Shown: piece after piece, positions 17,350 to 24,909 of the stretch
How the letters are laid out: each line of letters opens with the position of its first letter
Numbering within the stretch: the stretch's first letter is position 1
From: Desulfolinea sp964487745
Lineage (GTDB): Bacteria > Chloroflexota > Anaerolineae > Anaerolineales > Villigracilaceae
Assembly (NCBI GenBank): GCA_964487745.1
Contig: CAZASG010000007.1
Span: forward strand, 46,690-110,689
Reading direction: 5' to 3'
Length of the DNA: 64,000 bases
The notes under the pieces: model-generated
The model's database searches: none
Seen by the model: the letters and a program-made list of their open reading frames with translations, nothing else
Told to the model about the DNA's origin: nothing
Translations under genes and position numbers: made by a program

Positions 17350-19086
17350 ATGAAAAAATATCTTCTGCTCCTCCTTATCTTCCTCACCGCTTGCTCTCCA
17401 AAAGCCGTCACAGGCACCGTCCTCGATGAAAGCGGAAATCCTCTCCCCGAAGCTATTGTTCGGGTGCAGGCAACGGCAATCCAGACTATTGCCGATGAAA
17501 ATGGTCGGTTCCGCATACCAAGCCTCCCCACGGACGAACCGTCCTATATTACGGCTTGGGTATCGGGCTACTACATCGCGGGCACAGAAGCAAATCCCGG
17601 TGATGAGATCGAGATCCACCTTGAAGTACACACCACCGAAGACAACGCCAAGTATGAATGGCTCCCCTCTACCTACCATCCCGGCGAAGGTGAAGATCAG
17701 GGCTGCGCTCAGTGCCATAGTGTTGAGAGTGCCTTCTCGCCTGAAGCCATGCTTTCAAGAATCGCGCCCCTTCCCACACTGATCGGTGAACCATTAGGAG
17801 AAGGGGCGACCCTCCCCGTAGATGAGTGGCTTCTTGATGCCCACGCCCAATCTGCGCTCAATCCACGTTTTTTGACCATGTATACCGGGCAGGATGTGTA
17901 CGGTAATCAAAGCCCGTTCACTCGATATGCAACCAGCCGAGATTATGGCTTTTTCCCCCTTCGCCCTGATCCCGATAAGCCTTATTATGGTCCCGGCTAC
18001 AAATTGGACTTTCCGGAAACTGCCGGGAATTGCGCTGCCTGCCACGCTCCCCTCACAGCGATAAATGATGCCTATGGCGTGGATCCAACATCTCTCAAGG
18101 GGATCGCTCTCGAAGGCATCTCCTGCGACTTCTGTCACAAGATCTGGGACGTGCGTCTCGACCCTGTTTCAGGCTTGCCACTCGCCAATATGCCGGGGGT
18201 GCTGGCGTACACATTTCGGCGCCCACCTGATGGCCATCAACTTTTTATTGGCCCCCTCGATGATGTTGCCCCCGGAGAAGATACCTATTCTCCGCTCCAA
18301 AACCAGAGTCAATTCTGCGCCCCTTGTCATTTTTCCGCCTTTTGGGATACGCCCATCTATAACTCCTATGGCGAATGGTTGGAAAGCCCCTACGCCGACC
18401 TCGAACGGGCAAAAGCTGCTGGTCTGAGTTCAGCGAAGACTTGCCAGGATTGCCACATGCCTCCTCTCGGTAATACTCACTTTGCCCTCCCTGAAGTGGG
18501 CGGCCTCGAACGGGACCCTGCCACCATCTTCAGTCATCGTATGCCCGGCGCAGCAGACGAAGAACTCCTCCAAAACGCCTTGAGCATGAACGTGGACGCC
18601 CGCCGAGAAGACGACAAGATTATCGTCGAAGTCGAACTTGTCAACGATAAAACGGGACACCACGTCCCCACCGATTCACCCTTGCGGCATCTCATCCTGC
18701 TTGTGCAGGTCACGGATGAAAATGGTGAAAAACTTGAGCTGATCGAAGGGAATACTATCCCTGAATGGGGCGGCATCGGGAATTACGAAGAGGGTTACTA
18801 TGCTAACGCCCCCGGCACAGCCTACGCAAAGGTCTTGCAAGAGTTGTGGACAGAAATCTCCCCTAGCGGCGCTTATTGGAACCCCACCCGCATCCTCAGT
18901 GATAATCGTATTCAGGCGATGGAGAGTGATCAGACTTCCTACACCTTCAAGACTTCAAAAGCCTCAGAGACTTTTGAAGTCTCCGTCCAACTCCTCTTTC
19001 GCCGCGCGTATATAGACCTGATGGATCAAAAAGACTGGGATGTCCCCGATATTTTGATGGAGGAAGAAAGGATCGAGTTACCGTAA
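17350..19086 (+). CDS. Pentaheme c-type cytochrome lipoprotein
   Basis: The 578-residue lipoprotein has a signal peptide with lipobox LTAC (Cys-15). A carboxypeptidase-regulatory-like beta-sandwich (about 20-95, TGTVLDESGNPLPEA) is followed by five CxxCH heme sites near residues 119, 228, 259, 323 and 365. The C-terminal beta domain (about 390-555) contains NDKTGHHVPTDSPLRH, as seen in multiheme cytochrome c554-like proteins. It probably carries electrons on the outer face of the membrane. No other respiratory gene is nearby and no cytochrome maturation genes are in the window. It follows the BNR gene by 39 bases and is closed by a strong hairpin. Confidence 0.88.
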   Translation: MKKYLLLLLIFLTACSPKAVTGTVLDESGNPLPEAIVRVQATAIQTIADENGRFRIPSLPTDEPSYITAWVSGYYIAGTEANPGDEIEIHLEVHTTEDNAKYEWLPSTYHPGEGEDQGCAQCHSVESAFSPEAMLSRIAPLPTLIGEPLGEGATLPVDEWLLDAHAQSALNPRFLTMYTGQDVYGNQSPFTRYATSRDYGFFPLRPDPDKPYYGPGYKLDFPETAGNCAACHAPLTAINDAYGVDPTSLKGIALEGISCDFCHKIWDVRLDPVSGLPLANMPGVLAYTFRRPPDGHQLFIGPLDDVAPGEDTYSPLQNQSQFCAPCHFSAFWDTPIYNSYGEWLESPYADLERAKAAGLSSAKTCQDCHMPPLGNTHFALPEVGGLERDPATIFSHRMPGAADEELLQNALSMNVDARREDDKIIVEVELVNDKTGHHVPTDSPLRHLILLVQVTDENGEKLELIEGNTIPEWGGIGNYEEGYYANAPGTAYAKVLQELWTEISPSGAYWNPTRILSDNRIQAMESDQTSYTFKTSKASETFEVSVQLLFRRAYIDLMDQKDWDVPDILMEEERIELP

Positions 19087-19090
19087 AAAA

Positions 19091-19123
19091 AGATGCCGAG
19101 TGTTTTCAAAACACTCGGCATCT
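19091..19123. terminator. Strong hairpin terminator after the cytochrome gene
   Basis: A perfect stem AGATGCCGAGTGTTTT / AAAACACTCGGCATCT is preceded by a run of seven A and has only a weak T-run after it. It ends the cytochrome transcript and could act in both directions. Confidence 0.75.
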
Positions 19124-19265
19124 CAATATTTGTGCCTTCTCCTAAGATTTTACAGCCCCGCAATTATGCCTGAACAATTTCTGAACAACTTTGACATAGA
19201 CTGGATATGAAAATCAAGTACATCAGTTAGCCCACTGATGCACACTCAGGCAAAAGGAGAATGTC

Positions 19266-20264
19266 ATGAATAAAAGAGTTTTTGTATTTGTTGGGGTTGT
19301 CGGTGCCCTGGTATTGGCACAATTAGCCTGCTCGCTGCCCTGGGAGCAGACTCTGCCAGAAGCCGAAGAGCAAACCTCACCTGAGCAGGTTCCCGTTGAG
19401 CAGCCCGAATCTATACCCAATCCGGAAGAACCCCCGAACGGGAACCAGCCATCCGAATTCTGTAAAGAGAGTCTTGTTGCCAATGTGAATATTGCTGAGG
19501 GTCAAACCTTTGCCCCGGATGAGAATTTTCAGGTGACGTGGACAATAGAAAATACCAGCGAATGTACCTGGAGCGCCGACTATACCCTGAAATTTCTGGG
19601 AGGTGATATCAACGTCGCCGAAAGTCTCTTGCCGCTAGGCACCCCCGTAGCGCCAGGAGGAACGACAACCCTCAGTGTGGATATGCAAGCTCCCTCCCAG
19701 CCGGGTGATTATGTCTCAGTCTGGAAGATGCAAAATGCCCAGGGACGTGAGTTCGGTCAGGGTGAGCCACCTAACAGCCCCCTGCGGGTGGCGATAAAAG
19801 TAGTCTTCTCAGGGCAGGGCAATCAGGGTAGCAACCCAACACCCGTACCGCCGACCTTAGTGCCCGTTCCCATTGTGCTTATCCAGAGTCAGGGTGAGCA
19901 AGTCACCATGCTGACCGACGAGTGCTATGATCTGCACAATAGCGGCGTGATCGATTGCGCAGAGCCCTATGCCATCTTCACCTATCATCAAACTACCAAG
20001 AAGAGCCTGCAAGTCATGGAGATCAAGGGGTTGGATCCCTCGGTGAAATTTGCTGCCGCAATGAGTGATGAACCCACCAAAGCCGATTGCGAAGCTGCTC
20101 TGGGGAGCAGCGGGAGCACCGTCATTTGGCAAATAGAGGATACCGCCTACTATTGTTACGCTTACACCCCCGGCATGATCACCTATGTCGGCTGGCTGCG
20201 TCCGACCGATCACAACACCAATGGCATGACCTTCGATTACCGCACCTGGGAAGCGATGCCATAA
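19266..20264 (+). CDS. Probable lipoprotein with NBR1-type Ig-like domain
   Basis: The 332-residue exported protein has a signal peptide ending LAC (Cys-22; the lipobox is slightly atypical, with Gln at -3). After a Pro/Glu-rich linker (about 25-65) comes a domain matching the Ig-like domain of NBR1 (about 70-180), with the pattern FxPxExFxxxWxxxNTxxCTW. A Pro-rich link leads to a C-terminal domain of unknown type (about 205-330) with four Cys. In Chloroflexota NBR1-like domains occur on many surface lipoproteins; their ligands are unknown. A TTGACA at 19191-19196 may be its -35 box, but I see no good -10. The last 45 bases are duplicated as a decayed fragment 1.7 kb downstream (21905-21951). 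Confidence 0.75.
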   Translation: MNKRVFVFVGVVGALVLAQLACSLPWEQTLPEAEEQTSPEQVPVEQPESIPNPEEPPNGNQPSEFCKESLVANVNIAEGQTFAPDENFQVTWTIENTSECTWSADYTLKFLGGDINVAESLLPLGTPVAPGGTTTLSVDMQAPSQPGDYVSVWKMQNAQGREFGQGEPPNSPLRVAIKVVFSGQGNQGSNPTPVPPTLVPVPIVLIQSQGEQVTMLTDECYDLHNSGVIDCAEPYAIFTYHQTTKKSLQVMEIKGLDPSVKFAAAMSDEPTKADCEAALGSSGSTVIWQIEDTAYYCYAYTPGMITYVGWLRPTDHNTNGMTFDYRTWEAMP

Positions 20265-20293
20265 CTTTGGAAGTCTTGACCCTAAACCATAAG

Positions 20294-20327
20294 AAGAAAA
20301 TGCGCCCTGAATAGGGCGCATTTTCTT
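20294..20327. terminator. Perfect 15-bp hairpin terminator
   Basis: Arms AAGAAAATGCGCCCT and its complement flank a GAAT loop, with A-run before and T-run after, so it works on both strands. It ends the NBR1-like lipoprotein gene. Confidence 0.85.
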
Positions 20328-20450
20328 TGGAATGAAAGCATCCAGACTGCGCTCTTTCAAAATGCTGCAATCAATTTTGCAACATTTCCTCTTTTCTCCG
20401 TGATATTTCAGTAACCGATAGAGCGTCTGATTAAGCTATATTGCCACAGC

Positions 20451-20494
20451 TTGACAAGAATCTGTTTGTCTTGTTATACTTAACTTTAAAGTTA
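20451..20494 (+). promoter_or_regulatory. Sigma-70-type promoter with overlapping palindromic operator
   Basis: TTGACA (20451-20456), 17 bases, then TTATAC (20474-20479) form a strong promoter. Right after it is a perfect 14-bp palindrome TAACTTTAAAGTTA (20481-20494), with the AACTTTA half repeated before the ATG at 20500. The palindrome covers the expected start of transcription, which is the classical place for autorepression by the ArsR-type protein encoded next. Confidence 0.75.
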
Positions 20495-20499
20495 ACTTT

Positions 20500-20850
20500 A
20501 TGCCTACGCCAAACATTCCTCAAGATTTAGATACTGTGCTTGAAGCACTCGCCAACGAACACCGGCGCGAAATCATATACGCTTTAAGTTTACAACCACA
20601 CTCGATAAGCCAGTTGGCTTCTATGCGAGGGCTTTCTCTTCCAGCTATTCATAAACATATAAAAGTACTCGAAAGAGGAGGCATGATAATGCGCAAAAAA
20701 ATCGGACGAACCAATTTTCTTGCACTCAACCGCGATTCATTACGTTGCCTTCAAGATTGGCTAATGCAGTTTCACACGTATTGGGGTAACGAGGAAGAAA
20801 CCCTCGAAAATTATGTTCATTACTTGAGTAATGAAAATAAGGAGAAATAA
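20500..20850 (+). CDS. ArsR-family winged-helix regulator
   Basis: The 116-residue protein has the ArsR winged-helix fold (about 10-85), with LANEHRREIIYAL, SISQLASMRGLSLPAIHKHIKVLERGG as helix-turn-helix in outline, and a short C-terminal helix. No metal-binding Cys cluster is visible, so it is more like the SdpR/activator-of-Hsp90-linked regulators than metal sensors. The transcript should be nearly leaderless given the promoter position. Its stop overlaps the next ATG by one base, so it is coupled to the YciI-like gene, its likely target. Confidence 0.85.
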   Translation: MPTPNIPQDLDTVLEALANEHRREIIYALSLQPHSISQLASMRGLSLPAIHKHIKVLERGGMIMRKKIGRTNFLALNRDSLRCLQDWLMQFHTYWGNEEETLENYVHYLSNENKEK

Positions 20851-21140
20851 TGAAAAAATTTATATTCTTGTACTACGGATTTGAGCCACCCACCGAAGAA
20901 ATCAAGAACGCATGGCGTAGCTGGTTCGCATCCATTGGAGATAAGTTGGTTGATAGTGGAAATCCATTCGGAGTAGGAAGAGAGATCACGCCTGCTGGAA
21001 CGAAAGAGTTGCCACTTGGAGCAGAGTCAGTAGCCGGTTACACAATTATCAATGCTGACAGTATGGACGAAGCCGAAAAGATTGCTCAAGGCTGTCCAAT
21101 GATTACTGGTGTAAGAGTATACGAAGCAGTATCAATGTAA
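20850..21140 (+). CDS. YciI-like (YCII/DGPF) small protein
   Basis: The 96-residue ferredoxin-like-fold protein resembles YciI/DGPF proteins. Supporting features are the N-terminal strand FIFLYYG, the GVGREITP turn and the C-terminal ADSMDEAEKIAQGCP, which is typical of this family. Members are often paired with an ArsR-type regulator or ECF sigma factor; the biochemical role is mostly unknown. It overlaps the ArsR gene by one base. Confidence 0.75.
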   Translation: MKKFIFLYYGFEPPTEEIKNAWRSWFASIGDKLVDSGNPFGVGREITPAGTKELPLGAESVAGYTIINADSMDEAEKIAQGCPMITGVRVYEAVSM

Positions 21141-21165
21141 GACCAAAATATTTTAAAGGAGTACT

Positions 21166-21414
21166 ATGATGAATAAAAATCCCTGGATCGCAGCCGTATT
21201 GAATTTCTTTTTTATGGGGCTCGGAACCCTTTACATCGGTCAAAGGAAGTTGACTGGTATCGGGCTTACCCTCGCAGCCCTGGTATTAACGTATGTAGAA
21301 TTTCAGTTGCGTGCCGTCGCCCCGTCGCTGTACCCGATTATGTTTGGGGCTGTATTTGTAGCAAATACAGTTCTTGCCATTGACGGCTATCAGGAAGCAC
21401 AGCTGAAAGGATAG
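21166..21414 (+). CDS. Small two- to three-helix membrane protein
   Basis: The 82-residue protein has hydrophobic segments at about 8-24, 30-50 and 55-72. The N-terminal NPWIAAVLNFFFMGLGTLYIGQ is reminiscent of TM2-domain or DUF-type small membrane proteins, where an N-terminal Pro-Trp plus G-rich turn is common. A ribosome site AAAGGA lies before tandem ATGs at 21166 and 21169. No function can be assigned. It probably belongs to the ArsR transcript (26-base gap). Confidence 0.6.
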   Translation: MMNKNPWIAAVLNFFFMGLGTLYIGQRKLTGIGLTLAALVLTYVEFQLRAVAPSLYPIMFGAVFVANTVLAIDGYQEAQLKG

Positions 21415-21490
21415 CCTCATTTGAAGAAAACAGAATTTGTAAGACTTGATGGGTGCATTTATTAGACTATTGAAAAAAGGAGATATGAGT

Positions 21491-21886
21491 ATGTTTAAAG
21501 TTATAAAAAATTGGTTGGTAGTTTTTGTTGTTCTTTTCGTCTGGTCATTTATTTGGCACAATATCATTCTAGGTGGATTTTATGCTGTCAATCTTGCCCA
21601 AATAGGTCGTTATGACGGTGATGTAGTGGCTCCCTTGATGGCTTTCCTTGCTCTTGGTAACCTCATTGCCACATTTGGGTTTGTGAGATTTCTTCCTTCT
21701 GCATCCGAGGGTATTGGTCAATTTGTGCTGAACGGCGTGATAATGGGCGTCATTACATTTGGCTCATTTGCTGTTATAAGCCATGCAATTTTCTCGGGTT
21801 GGACCACTTCTCTAATGATTGCTGACTTTTCATATGCCATCGTTGCTGGTGCATTTGGCGGATTGTTGACCAATTATTTATCTTAA
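21491..21886 (+). CDS. Four-helix integral membrane protein of unknown function
   Basis: The 131-residue protein has four TM segments (about 6-27, 45-62, 72-92, 105-127). I chose ATG 21491 because GGAG lies eight bases upstream; the earlier ATG at 21446 would put the ribosome site inside the gene. The layout resembles DUF1761/DUF2177-like small membrane proteins, but I cannot name it firmly. It is the last intact gene in the AT-rich segment and is followed directly by the duplicated gene tail. Confidence 0.6.
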   Translation: MFKVIKNWLVVFVVLFVWSFIWHNIILGGFYAVNLAQIGRYDGDVVAPLMAFLALGNLIATFGFVRFLPSASEGIGQFVLNGVIMGVITFGSFAVISHAIFSGWTTSLMIADFSYAIVAGAFGGLLTNYLS

Positions 21887-21904
21887 TGTACAAGCCTAAG
21901 CAAA

Positions 21905-21951
21905 GCAACGGCATGACCTTCGATTACCGCACTTGAGAAGCGCTGCCGTAG
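21905..21951 (+). pseudogene. Decayed 3' end of an NBR1-lipoprotein-like gene
   Basis: About 45 bases match the last codons of the gene at 19266-20264, including the identical block GGCATGACCTTCGATTACCG. The reading frame gives NGMTFDYRT, then a TGA in place of the Trp codon, then EALP and a stop. It is a remnant of a second copy, or the far side of a duplication that brackets 20265-21904. Confidence 0.75.
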
Positions 21952-21977
21952 CATCGCAAACAGTTGTTTGAAAGACG

Positions 21978-22014
21978 AAGACACCGACTTTTTTCAAAAA
22001 CTCGGTGTCTTTTG
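21978..22014 (+). terminator. Terminator after the duplicated tail
   Basis: AAGACACCGA pairs with TCGGTGTCTT; a C-C mismatch and an inner T:A stem follow, and TTT trails the hairpin. It probably served the now-decayed gene and now ends the small membrane-protein transcript. Confidence 0.7.
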
Positions 22015-22076
22015 TATATCTTTTGTGATTGGCATTTTGCTGGCAGGCAGCTTGGCCATCCGAAAGTTTTCTTATC

Positions 22077-22859
22077 CTATTTTCCCTGAACCATAAATTC
22101 CTCATAGCTTGCGACGATTGTAAACCCAAGCTTCTCATAACAGGATATGGCTGCACTGTTATCAGCCTTTACATTTAGCCCGATCTTCATGCCTTCATCA
22201 AGCAATGACTGACATAACCGGGCTGTCACGCGCCCCCCATATCCTTTCTTTCGATGTGATGGATGGGTAGTGATATTCCCCAAAGCTGCCACCTTGTATT
22301 GGGGGGAATAGACATGAATCCCTGCAATACTGGCAATATTATCCCCCTCCATGATGCCGAAATATTGACCGGTTTCCAGCATCCTTGGGTCAAACCAGTT
22401 CCCTGGGTAGCTCTCGGCGTAGAGCGTTTGAATAGCGGGTAAGTTTTCCATGCTGAGACCTTTGACCCCAGAGCTTTCTGCATGTGCAGCCAGGGATGTG
22501 TCTGTCAGAGCCATTTTGTAGAATTCACCATGACTTTCCAGGTCGTAATCTTTGCCCAGAGCAGAGGCAACGCCCGGGCTGAGATGCGCAGAAAAACGAC
22601 GTGGGAGCAGATGACGTATGGCACTCAGAAGATCTGCCATCACAGGTGGATTATTGGAGAAACCCAGTAACGCTGGCAGGGATGGCGCAGCATAGATCAA
22701 GGCGATGGCTTCAATCTTTTCATCAACTTCATTTCCGTACCAGGTAGTGTGTTGCCAGAAAAACGGGTCTAGATCCCCAAGACTGTAGATATGGAGATAG
22801 ACATCTTTCCTGAGAAAATCTTCGATTCTCTCTTTGTCGTGCAAACAGATATATGCCAT
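22077..22859 (-). CDS. GNAT-family N-acetyltransferase
   Basis: The 260-residue protein has a divergent N-terminal half and a C-terminal GNAT core (about 150-250). The acetyl-CoA pyrophosphate loop is HRKKGYGGRVTA, after the strand VAALGNITTHP. The substrate-side motif is NVKADNSAAISCYEKLGF, typical of FR47-like acetyltransferases. The acceptor is unknown. It is single and reverse-oriented, between the AT-rich cassette and a 366-base gap. Confidence 0.85.
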   Translation of the reverse strand: MAYICLHDKERIEDFLRKDVYLHIYSLGDLDPFFWQHTTWYGNEVDEKIEAIALIYAAPSLPALLGFSNNPPVMADLLSAIRHLLPRRFSAHLSPGVASALGKDYDLESHGEFYKMALTDTSLAAHAESSGVKGLSMENLPAIQTLYAESYPGNWFDPRMLETGQYFGIMEGDNIASIAGIHVYSPQYKVAALGNITTHPSHRKKGYGGRVTARLCQSLLDEGMKIGLNVKADNSAAISCYEKLGFTIVASYEEFMVQGK

Positions 22860-23144
22860 ACGATTTCCTTATTTAGTATCTTATTTCAATAGCTCCTTGT
22901 CTAAGGCTTGAGAAAAGAGCCTAGCGGTTTGCGATTCGCCTCCTCCCCACATACGGTTTTCAGAGTATTCTTATGCCTCATAATCAAACGTATGTGGGTT
23001 CAAATCCAGTTCGGCTACAACTTCACTTTGTTAATAAGCACAGTTTTGAACCCATTGTTTTAGCAATGAATTACCCTGCCGCAAGCAGGCGGGGTATCCT
23101 TTACTTATCTGCCATAAATGTATTCGCGTATTCGAATTTGGAAT
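22860..23144. other. AT-rich intergenic segment with two hairpins
   Basis: I found no gene here. Two hairpins are visible. CCCACATACG (22946-22955) pairs with CGTATGTGGG (22989-22998). TACCCTGCC (23072-23080) pairs with GGCGGGGTA (23088-23096) around a 7-nt loop. After the first, GGTTCAAATCC (22997-23007) equals the T-loop consensus of tRNAs, but no cloverleaf can be built, so at most it is a tRNA remnant. The rest is AT-rich with nothing recognisable. Confidence 0.5.
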
Positions 23145-23173
23145 TTGACTATTTTGCACGTATAAATTATATT
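23145..23173 (+). promoter_or_regulatory. Promoter of the small secreted protein gene
   Basis: TTGACT (23145-23150), 17 bases, TATATT (23168-23173). The implied leader is about 45 bases and ends in a strong AAAGGAGG ribosome site ahead of the GTG start at 23226. Confidence 0.65.
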
Positions 23174-23225
23174 TATCATCGTGCCTAAAGTTGTCTATAC
23201 AAGCTTTCTGTAAAGGAGGAAGATC

Positions 23226-23699
23226 GTGAAAAAGAGAGTTCAAACCACAGTAGTTTCTGTGTTGCTGGTATTTGTATTTTTGGCCGTAACTGCGTCAGGC
23301 GTAATAGCAGCCCCACCCCGGGATGTTCATATTGAAGTAGATGAGATTCTTGGTACTAGTGGCGAAGCTTTTGCAGCAAGCGGCTCTGCAGTTGTTGATG
23401 GGACTTTGTGTGCGTCTGGAATAGTGGATGATCTTAGCGTAGTGTCATCTGGATCACAAAATGGAAATTTTTTAATTCTCCATGTCCTAAAAAGATTTAC
23501 ATGTGATGATCTGAGCGGAACTTTTGACGTGCGGCTTGTCGTGAAATTAAATCTCACAACCAGATTTACTACAGCTCATTGGAAAATTGTTAGTGGAACG
23601 GGTAACTATGTAGGCTTACATGGAAATGGCTCATTGGCAGGTACGCCAATTCTGCCTGGTGTAAGCATTCATGACGTATATGATGGCAAGATGCACTAA
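23226..23699 (+). CDS. Small secreted beta-rich protein, unknown function
   Basis: The 157-residue protein starts with GTG, seven bases after AAAGGAGG. It has a clear signal peptide (about 1-29, cleaved near VIAAPP) and an all-beta mature part of about 128 residues with two Cys that could pair. The end WKIVSGTGNYVGLHGNGSL resembles the barrel pattern of allene-oxide-cyclase/dirigent-like folds (glycine-rich GTG-xY-xxLxGxG), but I cannot assign it to a family. It is monocistronic with its own promoter and hairpin. Confidence 0.7.
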   Translation: MKKRVQTTVVSVLLVFVFLAVTASGVIAAPPRDVHIEVDEILGTSGEAFAASGSAVVDGTLCASGIVDDLSVVSSGSQNGNFLILHVLKRFTCDDLSGTFDVRLVVKLNLTTRFTTAHWKIVSGTGNYVGLHGNGSLAGTPILPGVSIHDVYDGKMH

Positions 23700-23705
23700 T
23701 AAACA

Positions 23706-23730
23706 GGGTTAAACATACTACGTTTAACCC
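23706..23730. terminator. Hairpin after the secreted protein gene
   Basis: GGGTTAAAC and GTTTAACCC form a perfect 9-bp stem with a 7-nt loop, seven bases after the stop. There is no T-run, so termination strength is uncertain. Confidence 0.5.
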
Positions 23731-23779
23731 ATCACATTGAAACAATAACATAATAGGATTTTGTTGTAGAGAGCGTGTT

Positions 23780-24859
23780 CTAACAAATCCTCGGCAATAA
23801 CTCGCCAGCAGGCAGATCAACTACCCGTGAGCCGCCGATGGCGGTCTTCGCTACGACGCGTTTGAGATGCGTTTCTGTCACTGTTCCTATGATTGCTGCA
23901 TCTGTGCCGTATTCATTCTTTTGCATTACATCTAAAATTTCATCTGCAACATCGGGGGCAACAATCGCGACCAGTTTGCCTTCGTTGGCAATATAGAAGG
24001 GATCAAGCCCCAGCATTTCGCAGGCGGCGTTCACGGCTGGCTTGACGGGAACCTTCGTTTCTTCAAACTCGACGCCCACATTCGATGCCTGTGCCAACTC
24101 ATTTAGTACCGCCGAGAGCCCGCCACGCGTTGCATCGCGCAGGCAGTGGATGGCCGATCCTGACGGATCGCCTTGTGTCACGCCTAGCATCTCTTCGATC
24201 ATTCCATGCAGGGGAGCAGTATCGCTGACGACCTGACTCTCGAACTCCAATCCCTCACGTTTTGACATGATCGCCATGCCGTGATCGCCCATCGTCCCGC
24301 TGACCAGGATCATATCGCCCGGGCGGGCATTTTTTGCGGAAATATCCACGCCTTCGGGGATGATGCCAAAACCGGATGTGTTGATGAAAATCCCGTCGCC
24401 GTGCCCCTTGTTGACCACTTTCGTATCCCCTGCCACCACCTGTACGCCTGCCTCCTTTGCTGCCTGCGCCATCGAAGCAGCCACTTCGCCGAGCGTTTCC
24501 ATTGGCAAGCCCTCTTCGAGAATGAATCCCGCCGAAAGGTAGAGCGGTTTTGCGCCGCTCATAGCAATGTCGTTTACCGTCCCGTTTACGGCGAGATCAC
24601 CGATGTCGCCGCCAGGGAAGATAATCGGGCTGACGACAAAGCTATCGGTGGAAAATGCCCATCGTCCGCCTTTTAGTGGAGTCAGATCAAGGGCCGTCGA
24701 ATCGCCCATTTGCCCGAGCAAGTCGTTATCAAAGAGCGGAGCGAAGAGATGCGCAATCAGGTCGTTCATCATCTTTCCGCCTGCGCCGTGTCCCATCACA
24801 ATCGTGGGGTAATTTTTCAGGGGGATGGGGCAAGTCCATCCATCAAATTTAGCATCCAT
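23780..24859 (-). CDS. hypE: Hydrogenase maturation factor HypE
   Basis: HypE uses ATP to dehydrate a carbamoyl group on its own C-terminal Cys to thiocyanate, the source of the CN ligands of NiFe hydrogenase. The 359-residue protein has the PurM-like fold: GHGAGGKMMNDLI near the start, TDSFVVSPIIFPGGDIG, AGDTKVV and LRDATRGG, and it ends exactly in PRIC, the required modified Cys-terminus. It is isolated here: no hypA-D/F or hydrogenase structural gene is in the window. It is divergent from the GH5 lipoprotein gene, with 50 bases between starts. Confidence 0.93.
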   Translation of the reverse strand: MDAKFDGWTCPIPLKNYPTIVMGHGAGGKMMNDLIAHLFAPLFDNDLLGQMGDSTALDLTPLKGGRWAFSTDSFVVSPIIFPGGDIGDLAVNGTVNDIAMSGAKPLYLSAGFILEEGLPMETLGEVAASMAQAAKEAGVQVVAGDTKVVNKGHGDGIFINTSGFGIIPEGVDISAKNARPGDMILVSGTMGDHGMAIMSKREGLEFESQVVSDTAPLHGMIEEMLGVTQGDPSGSAIHCLRDATRGGLSAVLNELAQASNVGVEFEETKVPVKPAVNAACEMLGLDPFYIANEGKLVAIVAPDVADEILDVMQKNEYGTDAAIIGTVTETHLKRVVAKTAIGGSRVVDLPAGELLPRIC

Positions 24860-24909
24860 AAGTCATATTTTACCTTGAAGTTGAGCGGGAGATTCTATAA
24901 GATGAAGAC

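Noticed and set aside
22946..23024. Complete tRNA gene
   Set aside because: The T-loop consensus is present but the T-stem pairs poorly and no D-arm or matching acceptor strand can be built.
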